A DNA stretch of 64,000 nucleotides from JAJFUG01 sp964473155. Lineage in GTDB: Bacteria; Gemmatimonadota; Glassbacteria; GWA2-58-10. The number at the start of each line of letters is the position of its first letter. Position 1 is the first letter of the stretch. Made by a program: the position numbers and the translations under genes. The stretch covers positions 1 to 64,000 of the forward strand of contig CAYYNT010000011.1 of the NCBI GenBank assembly GCA_964473155.1. Direction: 5' to 3'. The notes beneath the pieces are model-generated. The model saw nothing but the letters and a program-made list of their open reading frames with translations. It did not search any database and was not told where the DNA came from. Below are positions 1 through 8,841 of the stretch, one piece after another.

Positions 1-40
1 GATTGCATCGGGACAAGACGATTGGGTGTGTGTCTTTGCC

Positions 41-192
41 TCCCCCTTTGACAAAGGGGGATTGAGGGGGATTTGATAGAATATATCTTTTTCTTCCTAA
101 GTCTTAATCTGGTGTGAGGATTGTACCGGAGGTGGCGATAGGGCGGACTATCTGGTTAAATCCCCCCTGGCCCCCCTTTCCAAAAGTGGGGA
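41..192. repeat. inverted pair of C5/G5 palindromic elements
   Basis: Two related elements face opposite ways. The first, at 41-74, contains TCCCCCTTTGACAAAGGGGG followed by another G5 run. The second, at 157-192, reads AAATCCCCCC, then CCCCCCTTT, then a short loop and GGGG. Read on the minus strand, the first has the same order: AAATCCCCCT, then TCCCCCTTT, a loop and AAAGGGGGA. The same family occurs as an oppositely oriented pair at 17476-17593. This paired arrangement is what REP doublets or small non-autonomous repeats look like. No gene is seen in bases 1-238 apart from this element. Confidence 0.7.
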
Positions 193-238
193 AGCCACTG
201 CCTGAATGTACGGGATTGCCTGACCTTCTGGAGAAGCC

Positions 239-952
239 ATGCGGATAATTATCTGTGCGGTCTTTCTCAACGGATTGATTCTGGCTGCCCCGCTGCTCCG
301 GGCGCAGGATGTGCAAATCCTGATGACCGGAGAATTCGCTGGCTCATATGTGACGGCTCAAAGCGGTGAAACATGGTACGGTATATATAATGATGACAAC
401 CAGTTCCGTCTTGTCCGGACAAAGATTAATGTTGAAGCGATCCATGATGATATGGTTATAGAGAAAGAAGGAGAGAAAACAGGGAAAAAGGTTAGTACTG
501 AGCAATCAGGAAATCCGCTTTTCCTGGTCCGTGGAATCGAGGGGCTTGAGGAAAGAGTTGTCGGGGCCGTGTTCCAAGGAAAAAAGTTTATCTTCCCCGG
601 TGAAATGCTGCGGTTAGGCGAAGGAAACTCCTCCATCACGGTGATCGCTTTTGGTGACATACAGAAACCTGAACCACGATGGAGTCCCTGTTACCTGAAC
701 TATACCATACAATTCCGAGAGGGTATCCATCCGGAGTATCATCTGCTTGCCGAGTATCCGAAACTCGCCGCGTTCGATGAAATACCGTATCTGATCTGGG
801 CCGGTGATTTGGACAATGATGGCAAATTGGACATGTTCTGGGACCTTACCGGTCATTATGCGGTGCGTCAGTATACGCCTTTTCTTTCGTCATTGGCCAA
901 AGCTGGAGAAGTGGTGGCGAAAGCGGCGGAATTCAAGAATATAATCGATTGA
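239..952 (+). CDS. secreted hypothetical protein, copy 1 of a tandem pair
   Basis: I do not recognise a named family. The 237-residue protein starts with a Sec signal peptide that ends near LLRAQ (about residue 23). The start is supported by GGAG at 230-233, six bases upstream. The mature part opens with DVQILMTGEF and a SGETWYGIY block. Near the C-terminus, GDLDNDGKLDM matches the calcium-binding loop pattern DxDxDGxxD seen in FG-GAP and dockerin-like proteins, followed by FLSSLAKAGE. The next gene is a clear paralogue with the same block order, so this is a local duplication. Location is probably periplasmic or extracellular. Function unknown. Confidence 0.75.
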   Translation: MRIIICAVFLNGLILAAPLLRAQDVQILMTGEFAGSYVTAQSGETWYGIYNDDNQFRLVRTKINVEAIHDDMVIEKEGEKTGKKVSTEQSGNPLFLVRGIEGLEERVVGAVFQGKKFIFPGEMLRLGEGNSSITVIAFGDIQKPEPRWSPCYLNYTIQFREGIHPEYHLLAEYPKLAAFDEIPYLIWAGDLDNDGKLDMFWDLTGHYAVRQYTPFLSSLAKAGEVVAKAAEFKNIID

Positions 953-1021
953 TTCCGGAGCAGGAGTAGATATGTAAAAGCAACATATTTTTCTGCAAAA
1001 AGGTCAATCGTCTGACGTAGA

Positions 1022-1039
1022 GGCGAGGCCTGCCTCGCC
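1022..1039. repeat. short palindrome GGCGAGGC-CT-GCCTCGCC
   Basis: A perfect 8-bp inverted repeat with a two-base centre, preceded by GTAGA. It lies between the two tandem paralogues, about 10 bases before the Shine-Dalgarno of the second. It resembles the GGGGCACGG-type palindromes at 29679, 37951 and 44451 in size and intergenic position but differs in sequence. It may be a dispersed extragenic palindrome. Confidence 0.5.
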
Positions 1040-1056
1040 CGGCTTTTGGAGTGACC

Positions 1057-1761
1057 ATGTACTTACATTTATGCGCGGTCCTGATGAGCGTTCTTTTGCT
1101 CGTTTCTCACGCTCTCCGGGCGCAGGATGTGCAGATACTGATGACCGGGGAGTTCCACAAAGGCGAGGTCAATGCGCAGAGCGGCGAAACATGGTATGGG
1201 CTGTTCTGGAACGGAGACAGCACCTGGCTGGAAAAGACCGCAATCCTGGTAACCCCGTTCCATGACGAGATCATGGAGGACAAACCGGAGGAAAAAACCG
1301 GCAAAGCTGTCAGCACGGATCCTCCGCGCAAACCTGTTTTCCTGGTTCGCGGATTGACTGGGCTTGAGGATAGAACTATCAAAACGGCTTTCGTGGGTGA
1401 CAAGAATATTTATCCAGGCGAAAATATACTTTTTTTCATTGAAAGAAAATATATCGGCGGGGTGTTAGCTACGGGCTGCGTTAAAACTTCGACAACCCCC
1501 ACCGGGGTGGATTTTGAAAGTTACAGCCTGTACCTTTTCAGAGCGAATGAATCCTTTCTGCTTGCCGATTTTAAGCGCCTTTACCATAAACTGCCACGCC
1601 TGATCTGGGTGGGTTATCTGGATAACGATGACAGGCTGGACATGCTCTGGGACATGAGCGTCCATTACAACGGTGAGACGTTTACATTGTTTATGTCTTC
1701 CTTAGCCCAGGGTGAACAATGGCTGGCAAAAGCCGCCGAGCTTGTTCACAGTGGCGACTGA
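1057..1761 (+). CDS. secreted hypothetical protein, copy 2 of a tandem pair
   Basis: This is the paralogue of the gene at 239-952. It shares RAQDVQILMTGEF, SGETWYG, FLVRG, GLE and a C-terminal LIW-(x)-LDNDxxLDM-WD block. ATG 1057 is preferred over the in-frame GTG at 1051 because GGAG at 1048-1051 gives normal spacing; the product is then 234 residues with a Sec signal peptide. The calcium-like loop of copy 1 is degraded here: the loop reads YLDNDDRLDM, so the first Asp and the Gly are lost, which suggests divergence after duplication. The molecular role is unknown. Confidence 0.75.
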   Translation: MYLHLCAVLMSVLLLVSHALRAQDVQILMTGEFHKGEVNAQSGETWYGLFWNGDSTWLEKTAILVTPFHDEIMEDKPEEKTGKAVSTDPPRKPVFLVRGLTGLEDRTIKTAFVGDKNIYPGENILFFIERKYIGGVLATGCVKTSTTPTGVDFESYSLYLFRANESFLLADFKRLYHKLPRLIWVGYLDNDDRLDMLWDMSVHYNGETFTLFMSSLAQGEQWLAKAAELVHSGD

Positions 1762-1839
1762 GACGAGAGGACGGGCAACAGAAACCCAGCAGTTTAGTCA
1801 ATATCAGGCAATACAAAGAATAAAATATAGAGGTTACAA

Positions 1840-2757
1840 ATGAGCGATCAAACCACACAGTCAATACCAGATGAGGGCCTTCGCCGCTACCTGAAGGATG
1901 AGCCGTTCGGCTGCGGCAACCTGGCCTGCCCCGGCTGCGGCGAGCCTATCGCCCTGCGCGAGGTGCTGAACGCCCTGGATGGCAAGGCCGTGATAGTCAT
2001 CCCGGCCTGTTGTGGCAGCATCATCGACGGCCTCTACCCGTATTCCAGCGCGCGTGTGCCGGTGCTCCATACGCCTTTCGCCACGGCCGCCTCCACCTCC
2101 AGCGGAGTGCTGGCGGGACTCAGACGGCGCGGGTTCAAGGACACCACCGTAGTGGCCTGGGCCGGGGACGGCGGCACGTATGATATAGGTTTGTCGGCGC
2201 TCTCCAGCGCGATGGAGCGCAACGATGATTTCCTGTATATCTGCTACGACAACGAAGCCTACATGAACACCGGCATCCAGCGCTCCAGCAGCACCCCGCT
2301 CCTGGCCTGGACCACCACCACGCCCGAGCATCACCCCAAGCAGGTCCCCAAGAAGGACATCATGGAAATCATGGCCGCGCACCGAATCCCATACGCGGCC
2401 ACGGCCACGGTGGCTTACCCTGAGGACCTGGTGGCCAAGGTGCGGCGCGCCCGCGAGACACGCGGCTCCAAGTTCATCAACATCCTCTCGTCCTGCCCCA
2501 CCGGCTGGCAGACCCGTCCCCAGGACTCGATCCGGGTCTCCCGCCTGGCCGTGACCACGAATGTCTACCCGTTGTACGAGGTGTTTGACGGCGTACGGCG
2601 GGTGCTGCGCGACAACCCGCACCCGCGGCCGGTGAAAGAGTATTTGGAGATCCAGGGACGGTTCCATCACCTGGAGGAGAAAGATATCCTCACGATCCAG
2701 GCGCATGTGGATGAGGCCTGGAGCCAGCTCCGCGGCCGCGCGGATGAGCTGGTCTGA
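1840..2757 (+). CDS. porB: 2-oxoacid:ferredoxin oxidoreductase, beta (TPP) subunit
   Basis: Beta subunit of a pyruvate- or 2-oxoacid:ferredoxin oxidoreductase, which binds thiamine diphosphate and decarboxylates a 2-oxoacid to acyl-CoA while reducing ferredoxin. The 305-residue length is typical for PorB. Visible features are GCGNLACPGCGEP (Cys25, 30, 33), CC at 57-58 and Cys219 in SSCPTGW, matching the [4Fe-4S] ligands of PorB. The TPP/Mg motif GDGGTYDIG starts at 109 and is followed by the CYDNEAYMNTG block. No alpha, gamma or delta subunit lies downstream, and upstream are two unrelated secreted genes, so the partners are elsewhere or left of the window. The substrate could also be another 2-oxoacid. 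Confidence 0.93.
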   Translation: MSDQTTQSIPDEGLRRYLKDEPFGCGNLACPGCGEPIALREVLNALDGKAVIVIPACCGSIIDGLYPYSSARVPVLHTPFATAASTSSGVLAGLRRRGFKDTTVVAWAGDGGTYDIGLSALSSAMERNDDFLYICYDNEAYMNTGIQRSSSTPLLAWTTTTPEHHPKQVPKKDIMEIMAAHRIPYAATATVAYPEDLVAKVRRARETRGSKFINILSSCPTGWQTRPQDSIRVSRLAVTTNVYPLYEVFDGVRRVLRDNPHPRPVKEYLEIQGRFHHLEEKDILTIQAHVDEAWSQLRGRADELV

Positions 2758-2781
2758 TCTCTCGTGACAGGGAGAAATACC

Positions 2782-3270
2782 TTGAAAAAGCGGGAATTAA
2801 AGCCGCGAGTGAGCCGTCGCGTTTTCCTGGCCGGATCGCTGGCTCTGGCTTCGGGAGCCTCACTCGCTCCGGATACCCTTCCCGCAGTGACGGATAAACA
2901 GGACACAACAATTCCAAAGGACGCTCCGATGGAAGATAAGTTAGTCGTGCTCTGGACCAGCGGTGACCGGGATGTCGCCCTGAAAATGACATTCATGTAT
3001 ACCTACAACGCCAAAGCCCAGGGCTGGTGGAATGATATCACGCTGGTGGTCTGGGGTCCCTCGGCGAAACTTTTGTCCGTGGACCTGGAGCTGCGCGAGT
3101 ACGTGCAGAAAATGATCGGGGCCGGGATCAGGGTGCAGGCTTGCAAGGCCTGTTCCGACAGCTACGGCGTGAGCGACAACCTGGCAGCCCTGGGGATCGA
3201 GGTCAAGGGCATGGGGCAGCCGCTGACCGCCTACCTTAAAGAACCCAATACCCATGTCATTACATTCTGA
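2782..3270 (+). CDS. Tat-exported DsrE-like protein
   Basis: A 162-residue protein with a twin-arginine leader (SRRVFLAGS) and a C-terminal domain of about 110 residues resembling the DsrE/DsrF sulfur-relay fold (VVLWTSGDRDVALKM, GIRVQACKACSD, HVITF). The TTG at 2782 is the best start: AGGGAGA at 2769-2775 sits at the right distance, whereas the in-frame GTG at 2764 has no ribosome site. Two Cys in CKAC could be the active sulfur-carrying or redox residues. It follows the PorB gene closely and overlaps the next gene by 17 bases, so the three are probably one transcript. Substrate unknown. Confidence 0.75.
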   Translation: MKKRELKPRVSRRVFLAGSLALASGASLAPDTLPAVTDKQDTTIPKDAPMEDKLVVLWTSGDRDVALKMTFMYTYNAKAQGWWNDITLVVWGPSAKLLSVDLELREYVQKMIGAGIRVQACKACSDSYGVSDNLAALGIEVKGMGQPLTAYLKEPNTHVITF

Positions 3271-4150
3271 CAGAAAATACATCAGACAGACAGCTTTTTG
3301 GATCAGTGTTCTCGGTCTGTTGTCCTTTTGCCAGCTTCAGGCGCAGGATAATAAAATGTCTCCTGTTGCGGTGGCGGTCTGCGGGCCGGGGGGGCGGGGG
3401 GGGCAGGTTTTCACCGCCGGGGAGTCTGTCTCCAACCCTTTCGGCTCCACGGGCGAGCTGTTCGTGCTCAAGTCCGATTTCAGGATGCTGCGCTTGATCC
3501 CCGGCGTGACAATCGGCCTGCCCGGCAAGCCGCCGTCGCCGGACAGCCTGTTTGGCCGGGCGGTCGAGGCCCTGGGCTGGTTCGAGCGGGCGGGCGCGTC
3601 CCTGGACTCGCTGCCGGAGGCAAAGGCCGCCCCGGACACGGTGGAGGGATTCCTGGTCTATCCGCTGGGGACTGTCCTGTTAGACATCCCGGAAGCCTTC
3701 AAATGGCAGGGGGACAGCCTGGAGTCGGAATTCATCCTCTACCGGGAAACGGACAGGAAAAACATATTGAAACTGAATACCCGCGAGGGCCGGGTGCGGC
3801 GCGGGCAGTATGAAAACAAGGTTCAGCCGCTTGTGCGTTACGGCTGGAAAGCTGTCTGTCCGGCGGGCCGCGATTCGAGCTGGTTCGAGGTGCTGGATGA
3901 CAGCGGCCTGATGGAACTGGGTGCGCTGCTCGAAGGTCTGGAATCCCTGGAGCGCCGCGACACTCAGGACGGGGACAGGCCTTTCGGCTGGACCTGGCTC
4001 AAGGCGGCCCTTTTAGCCCGCCGGGGCCTGTTCTATGAGGCCCGTTCCCTGGTCCGCACGCAGCGCGGCCTCTTCCCGGAACAGGCCGCCGCCTGCGACA
4101 GCCTTCTGCGCCGTCTTCGCCTTCTCCAGCGTCTGGGCGGAAGACTTTAA
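3254..4150 (+). CDS. secreted hypothetical protein
   Basis: A 298-residue protein with a Sec signal peptide (hydrophobic core WISVLGLLSF, cleavage probably after LQAQ). I do not recognise a family. There is a Gly-rich stretch near residues 45-51 (GPGGRGG), a central beta-rich part and a C-terminal Leu/Arg-rich helical region that could be a short TPR-like hairpin (LLARRGLFYEARSL). Its ATG lies inside the preceding DsrE-like gene (17-base overlap), which implies translational coupling. It probably acts in the periplasm or at the cell surface. Confidence 0.7.
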   Translation: MSLHSDRKYIRQTAFWISVLGLLSFCQLQAQDNKMSPVAVAVCGPGGRGGQVFTAGESVSNPFGSTGELFVLKSDFRMLRLIPGVTIGLPGKPPSPDSLFGRAVEALGWFERAGASLDSLPEAKAAPDTVEGFLVYPLGTVLLDIPEAFKWQGDSLESEFILYRETDRKNILKLNTREGRVRRGQYENKVQPLVRYGWKAVCPAGRDSSWFEVLDDSGLMELGALLEGLESLERRDTQDGDRPFGWTWLKAALLARRGLFYEARSLVRTQRGLFPEQAAACDSLLRRLRLLQRLGGRL

Positions 4151-4443
4151 GCTTTCGTTCTTCCTGTTTCGAGTGCTTTCTCAATCCATCCGTTTTGATT
4201 CTCCATCATTACATACACAGTCTCTCCATAAAACAGCGCACCGGCCAAAGCTTGGCCTGAGCGCGCTGGCCCGGAATATGCATAATGACATTTATTGCCG
4301 GGTGGCCCGGAATGGCTTCATCAGGGCGCCAGCCATTTTGGGAATGGTATAACTAAATACAATGTAACCAATTAACAAATTATCGCCTCTGGATGTCAAG
4401 ATAACAAGGCAATCCCTCACGCTCCGACAGAGGTTTATCGGCC
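4151..4443. other. intergenic stretch, no gene seen
   Basis: About 290 bases between the secreted unknown and the SH3b gene. The middle is relatively AT-rich (around 4345-4385) and could hold the promoter for the 4444 gene. No convincing -35/-10 pair, terminator or riboswitch core was found by eye. Confidence 0.4.
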
Positions 4444-5313
4444 ATGATTCGAACCGGAATGTTATTCCTACGTGGTTTGAAACTCACCCTGATCCTGACG
4501 GCTTTGCTCTGCCTGCTTCCGGACGCTGTAACGTACGCCCAGACCCAGGGCCAGGCGGTGATAACCAACAGCTATGCCAATATCCGCAGCGGACCGGGCA
4601 CCGGTTACAAAAGGCTGGGGCGCGCCCTGGAAGGTGAGCGTTTCCCGGTGACCGGCACGCGGGCGGAATGGTACAGGATCTTGTACAAAGGGCGGGAGGC
4701 CTGGGTGTTCGCCCGTCTGGCCCGTATCGAGCAGAGCGGCCCCTCGGCCGCCGAGGTGCAGCATCTGGAGACGCAAATCGCCGACCTCAACCAGCGGGTG
4801 GACAAAGTCACCGGCAAGCTGGAGAACGTGCGCCAGACTCTGGAAGCCGGTATCGCCGAGGCCCGGCCGCCTGATATGGAGCCGCAGTCTCCGCTGAAGA
4901 AGAATAAAAAGGAAAAAGTGGACGTCCCGCGTGAACTTCGGCAGGTGGGCGCGGCCTGGGCTTTTATCCCCGGCGCCAGCCGGATGCGTCAGGGCCAGCC
5001 CGTGCGCGGCAGCCTGATGTTCGGACTGACAGCAGGATGCGCCGCGGCCGGGGCCTGGGCCTGGAACAGCTACAACTCGCTGCGCGAGGATTACCGGGCC
5101 ATTCCGACAGCCAGCCCGCAGGATGAGTTTGACCGGGCCCTGTCGCGCGCGGAGAGACGCCGCGACCTGGCGGTGGGCCTTCTTGCCGGGGCTGCCGGTC
5201 TGTATGCATTCAATATGGTTGACCATTTCCTTTTTCTGCCGCAGCCGAACCTGGCGCTGGCGCCCTCCGGCGACGGCGAGAGAGTAAACCTGAGTCTGTC
5301 ATGCGAATTCTGA
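4444..5313 (+). CDS. SH3b domain / coiled-coil / DUF5683-like envelope protein
   Basis: The 289-residue protein has a signal peptide (residues 1-30, ending TYAQ). A bacterial SH3 domain at about 39-96 carries the hallmark ANIRSGPGTGYK and ends with the REAWVFARL block. A coiled coil follows at about 100-145 (HLETQIADLNQRVDKV). The C-terminal region (about 158-265) has Gly/Ala-rich hydrophobic segments and a FIPGASRMRQGQ motif like DUF5683 proteins. SH3b domains usually bind peptidoglycan, so this may tether the inner membrane to the wall. It overlaps the next lipoprotein gene by 13 bases, which suggests the two products work together. Confidence 0.75.
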   Translation: MIRTGMLFLRGLKLTLILTALLCLLPDAVTYAQTQGQAVITNSYANIRSGPGTGYKRLGRALEGERFPVTGTRAEWYRILYKGREAWVFARLARIEQSGPSAAEVQHLETQIADLNQRVDKVTGKLENVRQTLEAGIAEARPPDMEPQSPLKKNKKEKVDVPRELRQVGAAWAFIPGASRMRQGQPVRGSLMFGLTAGCAAAGAWAWNSYNSLREDYRAIPTASPQDEFDRALSRAERRRDLAVGLLAGAAGLYAFNMVDHFLFLPQPNLALAPSGDGERVNLSLSCEF

Positions 5314-7394
5314 GCTTGAGGAAAGTGGAACTGAGGATCGCGGCGTTTATCATTCTATGTCTGCTTGCCGCCTGCCGCGACCTTCCGCGCGACAACCCGT
5401 TCGACCCGCTGACCGAGGTGCTGACACTGCGCCTTGAATCTCCGGCCGACAGCGCCGTATACCGTCAGTGGGATTCCGTTCAGTTCCGGATTTCCGCTGT
5501 TACGTCATTCGATGGCCAATCGGCTGGGTTGCGCTCGGCAAGCTGGCGCTCCAGTCTCTCCGGGACCATTTCGGACAGCCTCTCGTTCATCCGCGCCGAC
5601 CTGGCGGCAGGCTCGCACCGGATCACGGTGACTGCGCAGGACTCGTCCGGACGGAGCGGTTCCCTGACATTCAACCTGACAATCCTGCCGGCGCCGCTGT
5701 TCGGAGTGATTATCACCAATCCTCCGGCCGATACGGCGGTCATACTCGGAGCGAACTTCAAGCCGGTCGTCCGGGAGTTCGTGCCGGTGGACGGGACAGT
5801 GGTGGGACGGCTCTGGAGTTTCGGCGCGGGCAGCGGCATTGCGGATTTCCAGGGACAGGACCCCGGAACGGTCACCTGGAGTCAGCCCGGACTGTTCGAG
5901 ATGATTTATCAGATCGTGGACAACCGGGGCCGTCTGGCAGCGGATACGCTCCGGGTCCAGGTGGTCGAGGACGCTACTCCGCCCTATGTGGTGATGATTT
6001 CCCCCTCCAGCGACACTACGCTGAATGTGGGCGACAGCCTGTTTTTCGAGGCGGTCGAGATCGAGACGGTGGCGAAAGTAAGCGTCCGTAGCTGGACCTG
6101 GCCCGCGGGCAGCGGCAATGAATGGCGGAGGGACCAGCAGGCGCTGGCAGGCTGGAGAAGATTTACGAGGCCGGGGACTTTCGAGATCGTGTACGGCGTG
6201 CGCGACAAGCTGGGCCTGAACTCCGCGGACACCGTGACAGTCAGCGTGACAGACACAGTGCCCGCTCCGCAGGTCTCCATACTTGCGCCTTCGCGCGACA
6301 CAACCGTGGCCCGCGGGGCGCCTGTGTCGTTCCAGGTCTCGGTGAATGACCAATGGGGCAGCTTGAACTCACGCTACTGGTTCTGGGGTGAGGGCAGCGG
6401 TCTGGACAGCACGGCCGACCTGACAGCCCAGCCGGTCGATAAAGTTTTCCTTCAGGTGGGCGTGTTCACCGTCCGTTACACGGTCAGGCGGGATAACGGC
6501 GTTCAGGGTTCGGATTCGGTACGGATAACAGTTACGCCGAACCAATTGCCTACGGCGCATATAAACTCGCTCGCCGGGGATACTACGATCACGTCCGGAG
6601 AGAGGCTCCCCGTGGCTGGCAACGCCAGCGATGCGGATGGGGTGGTGTCGAAACGCGAGTGGACGTTGCGTCGGCCGGACGGCAGCCTGGAAACTCTCGA
6701 TGTTGTCTCGCCGCCGCTCTGGATCAGGCTGACCACCTCCGGAGTCTACCGTCTGTATTTCCGTGTCATGGACAACAAAGGCGCCCGGAGCGCGGATTCT
6801 CTTGACATAACTGTCCAGGCCGGCGCTCCGAATGTTGCGCCCACCGCCCATATCCTGGCCCCCTCGCGCGACACCACGGCAGGGGCCTGGGCCAGCCTCA
6901 ATTTCATGGCCCAGGACTCCGATCCGGACGGACGTATCGAGGTCCGGCGCTGGATTTTCGGCTCCGCCGTGGACGCGGTTCAGTCAGATACCTCGGCGGC
7001 GGCCGGCGGACGAGTATTCACCCGCGCGGGCACATATCCGGTTATTTACAGCGTGATGGACAACCGCGGGGCGGAGAAAGCGGACACGGTGGTTATCACC
7101 GTGCTCCCCAACAACCGGCCGAATGCGGAGATACTTTCGCCCATGCCCGGCTCGAGTTTCGTCCGCGGAGACACCGTGACCGTTATAGGAATGGATTCGG
7201 ATGCCGGTGGATATATTATTTCGCGCAGATGGGATTACGGGGCGGGCAGCGGAATCGACGCCTCAGGGGATACTATCGCCATACCTGGATACCGTTATTA
7301 TCTGAATTCGGGTAGTTATAAAATGATCTACACGGTGATGGACAACCTGGGCGCGGTGTCCGCGGATACGGTCAACATCACCATCCGGCCCTGA
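5301..7394 (+). CDS. lipoprotein with seven PKD-like/Ig-like repeats
   Basis: A 697-residue lipoprotein with lipobox LLAAC (Cys25), followed by RDNPFDP. The rest is seven tandem domains of 85-95 residues, at about 41-130, 135-222, 229-317, 325-412, 419-505, 515-602 and 609-697. Each opens with a short strand plus SRDTT- or SPADS-like residues and a VxxGD strand. Most have an R-W-x-(F/Y)-G-x-GSG-type turn, and most close with VxDNxGxxSADTVxITV. This is the PKD/Ig-like beta-sandwich layout common in surface adhesins and matrix proteins. It is translationally coupled to the SH3b gene. The ligand cannot be told from sequence. Confidence 0.8.
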   Translation: MRILSLRKVELRIAAFIILCLLAACRDLPRDNPFDPLTEVLTLRLESPADSAVYRQWDSVQFRISAVTSFDGQSAGLRSASWRSSLSGTISDSLSFIRADLAAGSHRITVTAQDSSGRSGSLTFNLTILPAPLFGVIITNPPADTAVILGANFKPVVREFVPVDGTVVGRLWSFGAGSGIADFQGQDPGTVTWSQPGLFEMIYQIVDNRGRLAADTLRVQVVEDATPPYVVMISPSSDTTLNVGDSLFFEAVEIETVAKVSVRSWTWPAGSGNEWRRDQQALAGWRRFTRPGTFEIVYGVRDKLGLNSADTVTVSVTDTVPAPQVSILAPSRDTTVARGAPVSFQVSVNDQWGSLNSRYWFWGEGSGLDSTADLTAQPVDKVFLQVGVFTVRYTVRRDNGVQGSDSVRITVTPNQLPTAHINSLAGDTTITSGERLPVAGNASDADGVVSKREWTLRRPDGSLETLDVVSPPLWIRLTTSGVYRLYFRVMDNKGARSADSLDITVQAGAPNVAPTAHILAPSRDTTAGAWASLNFMAQDSDPDGRIEVRRWIFGSAVDAVQSDTSAAAGGRVFTRAGTYPVIYSVMDNRGAEKADTVVITVLPNNRPNAEILSPMPGSSFVRGDTVTVIGMDSDAGGYIISRRWDYGAGSGIDASGDTIAIPGYRYYLNSGSYKMIYTVMDNLGAVSADTVNITIRP

Positions 7395-7400
7395 GAAATA

Positions 7401-8120
7401 TCAGATGTTTTCTCCGTCTCCGTGGCTCAGCGCGACCTCTTTGGCCTGGCGCATCGTATCGAAACTGAATGGTTTCAACTGGTAATCGGGCGGATTGATC
7501 ATGCCCAGGCTCAGGATCAGTTTCATTGCGTCTTCCACGCTGATCAGCAGGCGATGCACCTGATTTTCCGGCACGAGGAGCACGAAGCCCGTGGTGGGAT
7601 TGGGCACCGAGGGCACGAAAACGTGCGCGATAGGCTCAGATGGCGGGCCACCCTCGTAACCGGTAGTCTGGCTGGGATTACGGCTGGTGACAAAACCGAT
7701 CGCATAACAGCCTTTTCGTGGATACTCGATCAGCACCACCTGCTCGAAGCTGCCGGTGTTCATCTCCAGCAGCCCGTCGCTGACTTTTTTCACCGAGGTG
7801 AATACCGATCCGATCAGCGGGATGCGCTCGATCAGGAAATCCTTCAACTGGTTGAGCTTGCTCCCGGCATAGGTCCGTCCGAGCGCCCCGACAAGCCAGA
7901 TCAGCAGGAAAAGGCTGATAAAACCAACCCCGACGATGTAATCCCCGAGGATTTTTGCAAAATACCGGCCCAGAATCCGGTCGATCGCATTGAAGAACCA
8001 GACCACCAGGAATATCGTCGTTATCAGCGGGACCATTATGATAAGGCCCGAGGTGAACTGTCTCCGGAACAGTCCCACCAGTCTCTGCAACAGCATTTTA
8101 CGAGGCTCCTTCCGTTCCAT
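7401..8120 (-). CDS. DUF502 family membrane protein
   Basis: A 239-residue DUF502 protein. Two N-terminal membrane segments (about 16-36 and 50-72, with FTSGLIIMVPLITTIFLVVW) are followed by the conserved DUF502 region: IPLIGSVFTSVKKV, VVLIEYPRKGCYAIGFVT, VFVPSVPNPTTGF and a C-terminal VEDAMKLILSLGM. The biochemical role of the family is unknown. A second start, eight codons in (ATG at 8096), has GGAG nine bases upstream and is about equally likely. The gene converges on the seven-repeat lipoprotein with only six bases between the stop codons. Confidence 0.88.
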   Translation of the reverse strand: MERKEPRKMLLQRLVGLFRRQFTSGLIIMVPLITTIFLVVWFFNAIDRILGRYFAKILGDYIVGVGFISLFLLIWLVGALGRTYAGSKLNQLKDFLIERIPLIGSVFTSVKKVSDGLLEMNTGSFEQVVLIEYPRKGCYAIGFVTSRNPSQTTGYEGGPPSEPIAHVFVPSVPNPTTGFVLLVPENQVHRLLISVEDAMKLILSLGMINPPDYQLKPFSFDTMRQAKEVALSHGDGENI

Positions 8121-8298
8121 ATGCCCTTAACCGCCGCTGAATGGTGAACCGTATCGCAGCGCGCCGTTCCATTCTGAAGTTACTGAATTTAGCTTATCGC
8201 ACCCATAAGGACAAGTTTAATCCATTGACAAAAAAAAAGCTCCATCTTACTTTAGATATTCATTCCAGCCTCGTCAAATCCCAGCCGGAGGCATTCAG

Positions 8299-8841
8299 AT
8301 GGATAAAGGTTTCAGCGTGGTTCTTGGCATGAGCCTGGCCTATGGAGTCAGTTTTTTCGGCCTTCTCCTCGCATATATCGTTTACCAGCGTAACCACCAC
8401 CGCGATGAGCTCTGGCGGCAGCGGCCTGTCGGGATATCGTTTTTCGGAATAGTCTATGGATACGTCCTGCCTCTGATCCTGGCGGTCAACGCCCTGATCA
8501 CTCTGGGCTTGAAAGCAGTGCGCGGCTGGGATTATAACTTTCTGATCTGGAACACCGGGGCCCTGATAAGCGCACTGGCCGGTGTGCTGGTTTTCTTCCT
8601 TCTCGGCCGCCAGCTCTGGCGCCTCCGCTTCTCCGGCTATGCCGCCGGCCTTGTAATCGCCGTCATCGGTACAGTCTGGACAGGCTTTTTCTCGGTCAAA
8701 GTTTGTTTTGCCGAGATAAAGAGCCTGCACCAGATTGGAGCTTTTATAACAGGGTTCATCTGGCATGGACTCTGGGCGTACTACCTGCTGAAAAGCCAGA
8801 CCCGCAAGCAATTCATCTATTCCACCAAAGCTCAAGCCTGA
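8299..8841 (+). CDS. integral membrane protein, unknown family
   Basis: A 180-residue protein with about five predicted membrane helices: roughly 5-28, 47-70, 83-103, 114-134 and 145-162. GGAG at 8287-8290 supports the ATG. Helices are joined by short basic loops (NHHRDELWRQ; GRQLWRLRFSG), so inside-positive topology is plausible. No catalytic motif or transporter signature is recognised. It is the only sensible reading of 8.2-9.0 kb: the long minus-strand frame across it lacks any familiar protein character. Confidence 0.65.
   Translation: MDKGFSVVLGMSLAYGVSFFGLLLAYIVYQRNHHRDELWRQRPVGISFFGIVYGYVLPLILAVNALITLGLKAVRGWDYNFLIWNTGALISALAGVLVFFLLGRQLWRLRFSGYAAGLVIAVIGTVWTGFFSVKVCFAEIKSLHQIGAFITGFIWHGLWAYYLLKSQTRKQFIYSTKAQA

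Noticed and set aside
4345..4443. Possible riboswitch before the SH3b gene
   Set aside because: I could not find a conserved core such as that of c-di-GMP, TPP or SAM elements, and no stable stem set was seen.
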